DNA of 11,439 nucleotides from Candidatus Omnitrophota bacterium (lineage in GTDB: Bacteria > Omnitrophota > Gorgyraeia > Aquiviventales > Aquiviventaceae): positions 1-11,439 of the forward strand of contig JAHFGZ010000030.1 in assembly GCA_023247155.1 (NCBI GenBank). The letters are read 5' to 3'. Below the pieces are notes generated by a model. The model ran no database searches, was not told where the DNA came from, and saw only the letters and a program-made list of their open reading frames with translations. The translations under genes were made by a program, and so were the position numbers. Shown here piece by piece: positions 1-9,231 of this stretch. Position 1 is the stretch's first letter. Each line of letters begins with the position of its first letter.

Positions 1-75
1 TGCGCCTGGCAGGAGTCGAACCTGCAACGCAGGGCTTAGGACGCCCCCGCTCTATCCAGTTTGAGCTACAGGCGC
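1..75 (-). tRNA. tRNA-Arg (anticodon CCT)
   Basis: Read on the minus strand, the segment folds as a full cloverleaf. It has a 7-bp acceptor stem (GCGCCTG with CAGGCGC), a 4-bp D stem (GCTC/GAGC) with GG in the loop, a 5-bp anticodon stem (GGGGC/GCCCT with one G-T pair), a 5-base variable loop, and a 5-bp T stem (GCAGG/CCTGC) around TTCGACT. The anticodon loop is GTCCTAA, giving anticodon CCT, which reads AGG arginine codons. The discriminator base is A at position 1. Any encoded CCA would lie outside the window. Position 32 is G, opposite A38, where a pyrimidine is usual. The 5' end lies 13 bp after the sigma-factor stop codon with no terminator between, so co-transcription is likely. Confidence 0.93.
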
Positions 76-88
76 GCGCTCGGTCGGG

Positions 89-1015
89 TCATGCGTGTCG
101 TTGGGCGAGGCGCTTGTGGTGTCTCCGCCTTGGCTTGCGGCGCGTCCTGGAGGCGGTGCGTGTCGGGGGGGACGCGGGGGCGCCGGCTGCGGGCGCCCCG
201 GGCGATTCCTCCGCGGCGATGAGCGCGCGGAGCTTGCGCATGGCGACCGCTTCGATCTGCCGCACCCGCTCGCGCGTGATGTCGAAGAACTTCGCGGTCT
301 CGCCGAGGGTGCGGCTCACGCCGTCCTCCAGGCCATAACGGAGGACGAGCACCCGGCGCTCGCGCTCGCCCATCTGCTGGAGGAGTGCTGCGATGCGCTC
401 GTGCTGGAGGAACCGGCCGATGTCCTCCTGCGGCGACGGGGTGGTCTCATCCTGCAGCAGGTCGATCATCTCCGTCTCGCCCTCTTCCCCGACCGGCGTC
501 TCCAGCGAGGTGGCCTGCGAGGAGGTGACGAGCTCCTGCAGCCGCTCGATGCGCTCCACCGGCAGGCGCATGCGCCGGGCCAGCTCCATGGCGGTGGGCC
601 TGCGAGCGAGCTTCTGCGAGAGTTCTTCGGTGATGCGCTTGAACTTCGAGAGCAGCTCCGTCATGTAGACCGGGATGCGGACCGTCTTGCCCTGGTTGGC
701 GATCGCCCGCGTGATGTACTGGCGGATCCACCAGGCGCCGTAGGTCGAGAACCGAAACCCTTTCTTGGGGTTGTATTTGATGACCGCCTTCATCAGGCCG
801 AGGTTCCCTTCCTCGATCAGATCGAGCAGCGGCACGCCGAGGTGCGCGTAGCGCTTGGCGATGTTGATGACGAGGCGCAGGTTGGACAGCGTCATCTGGC
901 GCTTCGCCTTGGCGTCGCCCCGGCGGATCTTGGTGGCGAGCTCGATCTCCTGCCTGGCGGTCAGCAGCGGGATCTCTTTGATGTCCCTGAGATAGGACCG
1001 GATGGGATCAGACAT
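89..1015 (-). CDS. RNA polymerase sigma factor, RpoD/SigA-like, without region 1.1
   Basis: This is a sigma-70 family factor that directs RNA polymerase to promoters. Taking ATG at 1015 gives 308 residues; a GTG one codon earlier is the alternative, and neither has a clear Shine-Dalgarno. Region 1.2 starts almost at once (DPIRSYLRDIKEIPLLT). Region 2 follows, with NLRLVINIAKRY, DLIEEGNLGLMKAV and the promoter-melting and -10 recognition segment FRFSTYGAWWIRQYITRAI at about 88-106. Region 3 comes next, and then the region 4.2 helix-turn-helix with DITRERVRQIEAVAMRKLR at about 246-264. Region 1.1 of classical primary sigma factors is absent. The last 35 or so residues are an Ala/Pro stretch and then a very basic Arg/Lys/His tail not typical of the family. 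It may be the primary sigma or a group 2 (RpoS-like) factor; the sequence alone does not decide. It lies 120 bp downstream of ppdK and just upstream of tRNA-Arg. Confidence 0.9.
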   Translation of the reverse strand: MSDPIRSYLRDIKEIPLLTARQEIELATKIRRGDAKAKRQMTLSNLRLVINIAKRYAHLGVPLLDLIEEGNLGLMKAVIKYNPKKGFRFSTYGAWWIRQYITRAIANQGKTVRIPVYMTELLSKFKRITEELSQKLARRPTAMELARRMRLPVERIERLQELVTSSQATSLETPVGEEGETEMIDLLQDETTPSPQEDIGRFLQHERIAALLQQMGERERRVLVLRYGLEDGVSRTLGETAKFFDITRERVRQIEAVAMRKLRALIAAEESPGAPAAGAPASPPTRTASRTRRKPRRRHHKRLAQRHA

Positions 1016-1135
1016 CACATGCGGCTGACCGGGGCGGGGCCTGCCGCCTCGGGACTCCGCCTGCCGTCCTCGTCCCGCGGCGGGACTGCGGCCGGCGTCG
1101 GAGACCTCCCCTCGGCGTCACCCGCCCCGACATGT

Positions 1136-3864
<2,729 letters not shown>

Positions 3865-3868
<4 letters not shown>

Positions 3869-6087
3869 GCGGCCGGCTCCTCGTGGTGGAGTAAGGTGAG
3901 TTTCGACAGGTCGGCGATGCGGTCAGTATACAACGCCTGAATCGCCTGCATCAAGGCGAGCCGGTTCTGCTGGAGCGTCTCATCCGGGACGTTGACCATC
4001 ACCTGGTCGAAGAACTGGTGCAGCGGCTCGAAGAACACCTCGCCGAAGAGCGTCGTGGCCTCGGCGTACGCCTTCTCCTGGGCGAGCCGGACCAGGCGCG
4101 GCTCGTGGGCGCGGTAGAGCTCCCAGAGCTGCCGTTCCGGGGCTTCGGCCAGTCGGCTGGGCTCGACCTGGGGCTGGCGCAGCGCAGCGCCCCGGAGGAT
4201 GTTGCGCGTGCGCTCGATGACTTTGGCGGCTTTGCGCAGGCCCGGGTGGCCGTGCAACCGCTGCAGGGTGAGGATCCGGTCCATGACGTCCACGAGGTCA
4301 TCGCAGGGCCCGGCGAGCACCGCGTCGATGCAGTCCGGCGCGGGCGCCGGCTCGGGCCACTCGAACGCGTCCAGCCGCTCCAGGAGGTACCGCTGGACCT
4401 GGTTGCCGGCGGTGGCGGCCGCCCGGGGCTGGGCGCTGCGGAACGGCTCCATCGACGCGCGCGTGCGGAACAGCGCGCCGAGCGGCAACGGGCGGTGCAC
4501 CGTCCAGGCGATCTCGACGATTCCCTGCGCCGCCCGCCGGAGCCCGAACGGGTCCTGGTCGCCGCTCGGCAGAATCCCGAGGCCGAAATAGCTGCTGAGC
4601 GTGTCGTATTTGTCGAGGAGCGCCAAGGCGCTTCCGAGCAGGGTCCGGGGGCGCCGGTTCCCCGCCGGGAGGTACTGCTCCTCGATCGCCTCCGCCACCG
4701 GCTGCGGCTCGCCGGAGTCGCGGGCGTAGCGCTTCCCCACGACGCCCTGGAGCGTCGGGAACTCCTTCACCATCGTGCTGACGAGGTCCGCTTTGGCCAG
4801 CTGGCACGCCCGCCGCAGGTGCGCGCGCTCTTCCTCCGTGAGCTGCCAGGCCTCGGCGAGCGGCTCGGCCAGCGCCCGGAGCCGGACCGTCTTCTCGGCC
4901 ATGGAGCCCAGCCGCTCATGGAACGTGACGCCGGTGAGCGTTTCCGCCATCTGCTGCAGCGGCAGGCGCCGGTGGTCCTCGGTCCAGAAGAGCAGGCTGT
5001 CCGCGAGGCGCGCATTGAGGATGCGCTCCATCACCTTGCGGACCTCCGCCGGGCGGCGGGGGTCCCCCTCCAGGATCGCGATGAACTGCGGCAGGAGCGC
5101 CCCGCTGGCTTCGACCGCGAACACCCGCTGGTATTTCGCCATGCTCGCCAGGAGCACTTCGCGGGGCAGCGCCAGGTACTTGCGGTCGAACCGTCCCACG
5201 AGCGGCGTCGGCCGCTCGACGAGGTGCGTGACCTCATCCAGGAGTCCGTGGCTGACCATTTCCGGCGCGGCGGCCCCGCGGGCCTGCGCGGCGATCCGCC
5301 CGACCGCCTGCTCGATCCACGCCCGGCGCTGCGCCGGGTCGAGCAGGATCCCCGCCTGCTTCAGCGTCCGCAGGTAGCCCTCGAGCGACCGGACCCGGAC
5401 GGCCCGCGGGCGCAGCGGGCCGCCGACCCGCGTCGCCGGGGCGCTGCGGAGCGTCCCGAGCGAGCAGCGGACGGCGGAAATGCCGTAGAGCGCCAGCAGC
5501 CACCGGATGGGCCGCGCGAACCGGACGCCGTCGGCGTCCCAGCGCATCGTCTTCGGCGCGCGCAGCCGCCCGATGAGCTGCGGCAGGAGCTCCGGCAGGA
5601 CGGCCGAGGCGGGCGTCGCCGTCGGCTCCTTCACGAGATAGACGTAGTCCCCCTTCTCTGACGAGACGATCTTCGTCTGGGCGGGGGCGCCGCCCTGGGC
5701 GCGCAGGAAGCCGAGGAGCGCTGCGGTCGGCTTCCCGTCCTGGTCGTAGGCGGCCAGCTTCGATGGGCCGCGGATCTCTTCGGCCGGCTTGCGCTGCGTC
5801 GCGGCGAGCCCGCGCGCGATGAGGACGAGGCGCCTGGGGGTCCCGGCGCTCTCCACGCGTTCATACGGCAGGTGGTGCGCCTGCAAGAGCGCCGCGGCCT
5901 CGCGGCCCAGCTGGTCGATCAGGCCCGGCAGGTAGGCGGCCGGGAGCTCCTCGGTGCCGATCTCACACAGCAGATCCGCCGCGTTCAGTGCGGAGTGCGG
6001 AGTGCGGAGTGCGGAGTGCACCGTTCGTTGATTCCGCATTCCGAATTCCGCATTCCGAATTCTCCGTCGCCCGCTAGCTCTTTGCAT
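3865..6087 (-). CDS. glyS: Glycyl-tRNA synthetase beta subunit
   Basis: This is the beta subunit of the bacterial alpha2/beta2 glycyl-tRNA synthetase, needed with GlyQ to charge tRNA-Gly. It is recognised by DLLCEIGTEELPAAYLPGL near the N-terminus, MRWDADGVRFARPIRWLLAL, FWTEDHRRLPLQQMAETL, KADLVSTMVKEFPTLQGVVG, DKYDTLSSYFGLGILPSGDQ, DPFGLRRAAQGIVEI and the C-terminal VNVPDETLQQNRLALM. The start is uncertain. ATG at 6087 overlaps the glyQ stop by 14 bases and gives 740 residues, against about 690 for the family. Alternatives are ATG at 6039 and GTG at 6021; none has a good Shine-Dalgarno. Residues of about 9-34 in the long form are encoded by the palindromic repeat at 5987-6062, and there is no ATG, GTG or TTG between the repeat and the conserved core. 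The reading frame therefore must start in or before the repeat. Its stop overlaps the ppdK start. Confidence 0.95.
3877..3882 (-). promoter_or_regulatory. Ribosome binding site of ppdK
   Basis: GAGGAG on the minus strand lies 8 bases before the ppdK ATG at 3868 and sits inside the last codons of glyS. Together with the ATGA stop/start overlap, it favours the extended N-terminus of PPDK and translational coupling to glyS. Confidence 0.6.
5987..6062. repeat. Palindromic heptamer-repeat element A1, translated as the GlyS N-terminus
   Basis: The left arm (5987-6020) is four copies of AGTGCGG plus a partial copy. A 10-base loop (CCGTTCGTTG, 6021-6030) follows. The right arm (6031-6062) alternates ATTCCGC and ATTCCGA. 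The arms pair as GCGGAGT against GCGGAAT units with G-T wobbles, so the transcript could form a long hairpin. The element lies between the glyQ stop and the conserved GlyS core, and it stays open in the glyS frame. A relative (element A2) is at 9143-9221. Confidence 0.85.
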
Positions 6088-6925
6088 GTGCTCGGTCAAG
6101 ATACAGTTCCGCGCACCGTTTGGCGAGGGCGCGGATGCGGAGGATGAACCGCGGGCGGTCGGACTGGCTGACCGCCCCGCGCGCGTCGAGCAGGTTGAAG
6201 GTGTGGCTGCACTTGAGCAGCTGCTCATAGGCCGGCAGGAGCAGCTTCGCGTTCAGCAGCCGCGTCGCGTCCTGCTCGTAGCTGGCGAAGAGCTGCTGGT
6301 GCAGCGCGACGTCCGCGTGCTCGAAGTTGTACGCGGAGCCCTCCCGCTCGTTGGCGAGGTGGAGATCGCCGTAGGTGGCGCCCGGCCCGTAGGCGAGCTT
6401 GTAGACGTCGGCGGCCCCCTGCACGAACATGGCGATGCGCTCAAGGCCGTAGGTGATCTCGCAGGAGATGGGCGCAAGGTCCACGCCGCCCACCTGCTGG
6501 AAATAGGTGAACTGGGTCACCTCCAGGCTGTCCAGCCACACCTCCCAGCCCAAGCCCCACGCGCCCAGGGTGGGCGATTCCCAGTCGTCCTGGACGAACC
6601 GGAGGTCGTGGTCGTCCAGCGCCAGGCCCACGGCCCTGAGGCTCTTGAGGTAGCGTTGCTGGACATCGTCCGGCGAAGGCTTCAGGAGGACCTGGTACTG
6701 GTAGTAGCGCTGCATCCGCAGCGGGTTCTCGCCGTAGCGGCCGTCGGCGGGGCGGCGCGAGGGCTGGACGTAGGCGGCGCGCACCGGGGCCGGGCCCAGC
6801 GCCCCGAAGAAGGTGGCCGGATGGAACGTCCCGGCGCCCATCTCGATGTCATAGGGCTGGACGATCACGCAGCCCTCGTGTTCCCAGAACGTATCGAGTG
6901 TGCGGATCAGTTTCTGTAACTGCAT
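6074..6925 (-). CDS. glyQ: Glycyl-tRNA synthetase alpha subunit
   Basis: This is the class II catalytic alpha subunit of the alpha2/beta2 glycyl-tRNA synthetase. It forms glycyl-adenylate and transfers glycine to tRNA-Gly together with GlyS. The 283-residue length is typical. Family signatures are TFWEHEGCVIVQPYDIEMGA (12-31), GTFHPATFFGALGP (32-45), the motif 2 region MQRYYQYQVLLKPSP (71-85), DDWESPTLGAWGLGWEVWLD (113-132), EVTQFTYFQQVGG (135-147) and motif 3 GLERIAMF (160-167). The ATG at 6925 starts exactly at the conserved N-terminus, 22 bp after the recO stop, though the Shine-Dalgarno is weak. The TAG stop lies inside the proposed start region of glyS, so the two subunits are made from one message. 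Confidence 0.97.
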   Translation of the reverse strand: MQLQKLIRTLDTFWEHEGCVIVQPYDIEMGAGTFHPATFFGALGPAPVRAAYVQPSRRPADGRYGENPLRMQRYYQYQVLLKPSPDDVQQRYLKSLRAVGLALDDHDLRFVQDDWESPTLGAWGLGWEVWLDSLEVTQFTYFQQVGGVDLAPISCEITYGLERIAMFVQGAADVYKLAYGPGATYGDLHLANEREGSAYNFEHADVALHQQLFASYEQDATRLLNAKLLLPAYEQLLKCSHTFNLLDARGAVSQSDRPRFILRIRALAKRCAELYLDRAHAKS

Positions 6926-6947
6926 CAGCGATCAACCATTCCACGTG

Positions 6948-7670
6948 TCATATCGTCAGCGTCTTTAAGGGGCGGTCGAGGCGCCACCGCAGGAAGTCGT
7001 CCAGCCGCTGCGTGAGCGCCGGGATCACCGATGGCTCAAGCGGCGGCGGGCCCTCCGCCTCCGCGAGCGTGTCCAGCGCCCCGAGCAGCCCGGGCGTGGC
7101 CGGGTCCGCCTTCGGGTCCTCGTGCAGGCAGCGCGGGCACAGGAGCCCGCCCTGCCGCGCGCTCCAGGAGGCGCCGGCGCGGACCCGACGGCCGCAGCCG
7201 GTGCACTCATCGAGCTGGGGATGGAACCCGGCCAGGCGCAGGAGCCGGATGATGAAATGGAGCCGCGTCGCCGCGCGGTCCGTCCCGCCGAGGGCCAGAT
7301 GCGCCAGCGTCTGCTTGAGCAGGGCGTAGAGGGCGGGCTGCGGCTCCTCAAGCGGCACCACCGTGTCCACGAGGTCCACGCACAGGGCCGCCAGGCGCAT
7401 GACCTCCAGGTCGCCCTGGAGCCCGCTGAGCGGCTCGAGCAGGTCGCACTGGCTGATGAGGTGGAGCTGGCTCGCGCGCGTGTCGTAGAAGACGATGCGG
7501 TTGACCGTCATCGGCTCCATCGCGCTGCGGTGGCGGGTGGGCTGCGCGCGCAGCCCCTTCACGAGCCCCTTGAGCTTGCCGAACCGGTCCGTCAGGCACG
7601 TCAGCGTGACGCTGGTCTCCCGGAACGGATACCGCCGGAGCACGATCGCCTCCGCCGTATGAATGCCCAT
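6948..7670 (-). CDS. recO: DNA repair protein RecO
   Basis: RecO is a recombination mediator that anneals single strands and, with RecR, loads RecA onto SSB-coated DNA in the RecFOR pathway. The protein has 240 residues, the usual size. The N-terminal OB-fold begins TAEAIVLRRYPFRETSVTLT and continues with FGKLKGLVKGLR. A helical middle region follows, and then a four-cysteine zinc site: CTGC at 156-159 and CPRC at 178-181. The C-terminus ends DDFLRWRLDRPLKTL, with the family's closing RPLKT-type motif. The ATG at 7670 overlaps the ybeY stop as TAATG, which favours it over an upstream start at 7778 that would lie inside ybeY. Confidence 0.95.
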   Translation of the reverse strand: MGIHTAEAIVLRRYPFRETSVTLTCLTDRFGKLKGLVKGLRAQPTRHRSAMEPMTVNRIVFYDTRASQLHLISQCDLLEPLSGLQGDLEVMRLAALCVDLVDTVVPLEEPQPALYALLKQTLAHLALGGTDRAATRLHFIIRLLRLAGFHPQLDECTGCGRRVRAGASWSARQGGLLCPRCLHEDPKADPATPGLLGALDTLAEAEGPPPLEPSVIPALTQRLDDFLRWRLDRPLKTLTI

Positions 7671-8107
7671 TACCCGCGCGCTTGAGAGGCCAGTACGCCG
7701 CAAGTGGTGAGCAGTTGGTCTTCCAACCGGCGCATGCGTTTCTGCTGTTGCGGCGTCCCATCGCGATGGCCGAGCCAATGGAGCAGCCCGTGGACGACGT
7801 ATCGGGCGAGCTCCTCCGCGTACGGGACGCCGTGCCGTCTGGCGTAGGCGCGCGCCTGGGCGGGGGCGATGAGGATGTCGCCGACGATGGGCTCATCGTC
7901 ATACCGGAAGCTCAGGACGTCCGTGGGCCGGTCGTGGCGCAGGAAGCGCCGGTTGAGCGCGCGCAGGCGGCGCCGCCCGATGAACGTGATCGCCAACCGC
8001 CCGGGCGTGCGGATGCGCAGCCGGCGCACCGCGCGGCGCGCCAGCCGGGCCGTGCGAGCGATGCTGACCGGCGCCTCGCGCTGGGCGTTGGTGACCCGCA
8101 CCGTCAT
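7670..8107 (-). CDS. ybeY: Endoribonuclease YbeY (rRNA maturation factor)
   Basis: YbeY is a metal-dependent RNase-like protein needed for 16S rRNA 3'-end maturation and ribosome quality control. The 145-residue protein has the family core LNRRFLRHDRPTDVLSFRYD (51-70), GDILIAP (76-82) and the metal-site stretch VVHGLLHWLGHRDGT (104-118). In many members the site reads HGxLHxxGYDH. Here the third ligand position is Asp116, with an extra His at 114; a GYxDKT-type variant with Asp also occurs in other phyla, so activity is not excluded. ATG at 8107 fits the typical MxVxVxN start. ATG at 8116 is possible, and longer starts would run into phoH. Its TAA stop overlaps the recO ATG. It follows phoH, its common neighbour, with only a repeat between. 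Confidence 0.93.
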   Translation of the reverse strand: MTVRVTNAQREAPVSIARTARLARRAVRRLRIRTPGRLAITFIGRRRLRALNRRFLRHDRPTDVLSFRYDDEPIVGDILIAPAQARAYARRHGVPYAEELARYVVHGLLHWLGHRDGTPQQQKRMRRLEDQLLTTCGVLASQARG

Positions 8108-8127
8108 CGTGCCCATCAGCCGCGCTG

Positions 8128-8163
8128 ATGGCCCTTCGACTCGCTCGGCTCGCTCAGGGCCAT
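8128..8163. repeat. Palindromic element D between phoH and ybeY
   Basis: Perfect 8-base inverted arms, ATGGCCCT (8128-8135) and AGGGCCAT (8156-8163), enclose 20 bases made of TCGACTCGCTCGGCTCGCTC-like repeats. It resembles the CCCTTCGAC...CTCAGGG palindromes scattered in many bacterial genomes (from memory). The phoH stop at 8154-8156 lies inside it. Confidence 0.75.
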
Positions 8164-9137
8164 GGTGAGCGACCAACGGGAGTCGAACCATGGTTGCCCT
8201 GCTCGTACGCGCGGATGATGGCCTGGACCAGCTCATGCCGCACGACGTCCTGGCCGCTGAACAGGGCGAACTTGATGCCCGGGACCGCCGCGAGCAGCCC
8301 CTGCACCTGGATGAGCCCGGAGGGTTTGTCCGCCGGCAGGTCGATCTGGGTGATGTCCCCGGTGATGACGGCCTTGGCATCGAAGCCGAGGCGGGTGAGG
8401 AACATCTTCATCTGCTCGGTCGTGGTGTTCTGGGCCTCATCGAGGATGATGAAGGAGTCATTCAGCGTTCTCCCGCGCATGTAGGCCAGCGGGGCCACCT
8501 CAATGATCCCGCGGTCGAGGTAGCGCTGGACCATGTCGATCTCCATCATCTCGTAGAGCGCGTCATAGAGGGGCCGCAGGTACGGGTTGATCTTCTCCTC
8601 AAGGGCGCCCGGCAGGTAGCCGAGCCGCTCGCCCGCCTCCACCGCGGGCCGCGTGAGGATGATCCGCGACACCTCCCCTTTCGTCAGGTTCTCGACCGCC
8701 ATCGCCATGGCCAAATGCGTTTTCCCGGTCCCTGCCGGGCCAATGGCAAACACGATGTCGTGCGCGCGCATGGCGTCGATGTACGCTTTCTGCCCCGGCG
8801 TGCGCGGGATGACGAACCGCCGCTTGGAGGGCACCTCGATCCGCTCCTCGTAGACCTGGCGCAGCTGAATGAGGCGGGGATCCTGCAGCGCCCGCAGGGC
8901 GTAGTCCACGTCGTCTTTGCGGAGGGGGGCGCCTGAGCGGATGACGACGAGGAGGTCGTCGAAGAGCCGCATCGCCTTCCCGACCGCGGCCTCCGGGCCG
9001 CCGACCTTGATCTCATCGCCGCGGGAGACGACGGAAACGCCCAGCGCCTCCTCGAGCTTGCGCAGGTGCTGGTCGTGCCGTCCAAAGAGCGCCAGCGCCT
9101 CCTGGTTGTTCCGCAGGCTCAGCGACTGCTCAGCCAT
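8154..9137 (-). CDS. phoH: PhoH-family ATPase (YbeZ/PhoH-like)
   Basis: This is a cytosolic P-loop ATPase of the PhoH/YbeZ group, linked to RNA metabolism and usually encoded next to ybeY, as here. The 327-residue protein has an N-terminal KH-like segment (about 15-70, with GVSVVSRGDEIKVGG), then PRTPGQKAYIDAM (111-123). Walker A is GPAGTGKT (133-140), followed by RPAVEAGERLGYLPG (163-177). Walker B is FIILDEAQNTT (229-239), followed by MFLTRLGF, VITGDITQIDLP (257-268) and FSGQDVVRHELVQAIIRAYE (293-312). Residues after about 313 are encoded by the palindromic sequence at 8154-8193 and are not family-like. The ATG at 9137 sits 5 bases from another palindromic element and has no visible Shine-Dalgarno. 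The pgpH-type HD gene often found between phoH and ybeY is absent. Confidence 0.96.
   Translation of the reverse strand: MAEQSLSLRNNQEALALFGRHDQHLRKLEEALGVSVVSRGDEIKVGGPEAAVGKAMRLFDDLLVVIRSGAPLRKDDVDYALRALQDPRLIQLRQVYEERIEVPSKRRFVIPRTPGQKAYIDAMRAHDIVFAIGPAGTGKTHLAMAMAVENLTKGEVSRIILTRPAVEAGERLGYLPGALEEKINPYLRPLYDALYEMMEIDMVQRYLDRGIIEVAPLAYMRGRTLNDSFIILDEAQNTTTEQMKMFLTRLGFDAKAVITGDITQIDLPADKPSGLIQVQGLLAAVPGIKFALFSGQDVVRHELVQAIIRAYEQGNHGSTPVGRSPWP
8160..8193. repeat. Inverted repeat with CCATGG arms and a tRNA-3'-end-like core
   Basis: CCATGGT (8160-8166) and ACCATGG (8187-8193) are perfect inverted arms. On the minus strand the interior reads TTCGACTCCCGTTGGTCGC, like the T-loop and 3' acceptor of a tRNA. 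No T stem forms (only about two of five pairs), so this is not a tRNA gene. It overlaps element D by four bases and encodes the last residues of PhoH. Confidence 0.5.
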
Positions 9138-9142
9138 TTCGC

Positions 9143-9221
9143 AATGCGGAATTCGGGGTGCGGAGTGCGGAATGACGTGCCGTTGGTGTTACTCCGCATT
9201 CCCCATTCCGCATTCCGAATT
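9143..9221. repeat. Palindromic heptamer-repeat element A2, upstream of phoH
   Basis: The left arm (9143-9174) is built of GCGGAAT/GCGGAGT-type heptamers. The loop (9175-9190) contains CCGTTGGTGTT. The right arm (9191-9221) is built of ATTCCGC/ATTCCGA heptamers. It has the same orientation, arm content and CCGTT loop core as element A1. It fills most of the 94 bp between the lipoprotein stop and the phoH ATG, taking the place where a phoH ribosome binding site would be. Confidence 0.85.
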
Positions 9222-9231
9222 ACCGTGCCGC

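Noticed and set aside
1072..1086. GTCCCG-CGG-CGGGAC hairpin between ppdK and the sigma gene, as a terminator
   Set aside because: It is a perfect 6-bp stem but has no T-run on the minus strand, and GC-rich sequence makes such stems common. I saw no convincing -35/-10 promoter in 1019-1135 either.
4018..5661. A 547-codon open frame on the plus strand
   Set aside because: It is antisense to glyS and has the same shadow composition, with no motifs. Similar shadows at 6086-6919 and 8190-8936 oppose glyQ and phoH.
6088..6228. Longer N-terminus for glyS, back to 6228
   Set aside because: This stretch is antisense-like, Ser/Ala/Arg-rich and wholly inside glyQ in another frame. The ATG at 6087 is the furthest upstream start that makes sense.
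7671..7778. Longer N-terminus for recO, back to 7778
   Set aside because: It would overlap ybeY, and it is not RecO-like. The TAATG overlap start at 7670 begins exactly at the family N-terminus.
7750..7810. YbeY with a lost third metal ligand (Asp instead of His), suggesting inactivation
   Set aside because: Asp at this position occurs in functional-looking YbeY proteins of other phyla, and Asp can serve as a zinc ligand in HxxxHxxGxxD sites, so it is a variant rather than clear loss.
8163..8196. A tRNA gene or pseudogene next to the phoH end
   Set aside because: Only a T-loop and acceptor-3'-like strand is present. The T stem does not pair and no D or anticodon arm is seen, so it is reported only as an odd repeat core.
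8108..8380. Longer N-terminus for ybeY, back to 8380
   Set aside because: The added region lies mostly within phoH in another frame and through palindrome D. It is Ser/Arg-rich and unlike YbeY, whose fold begins at MTVRVTN.
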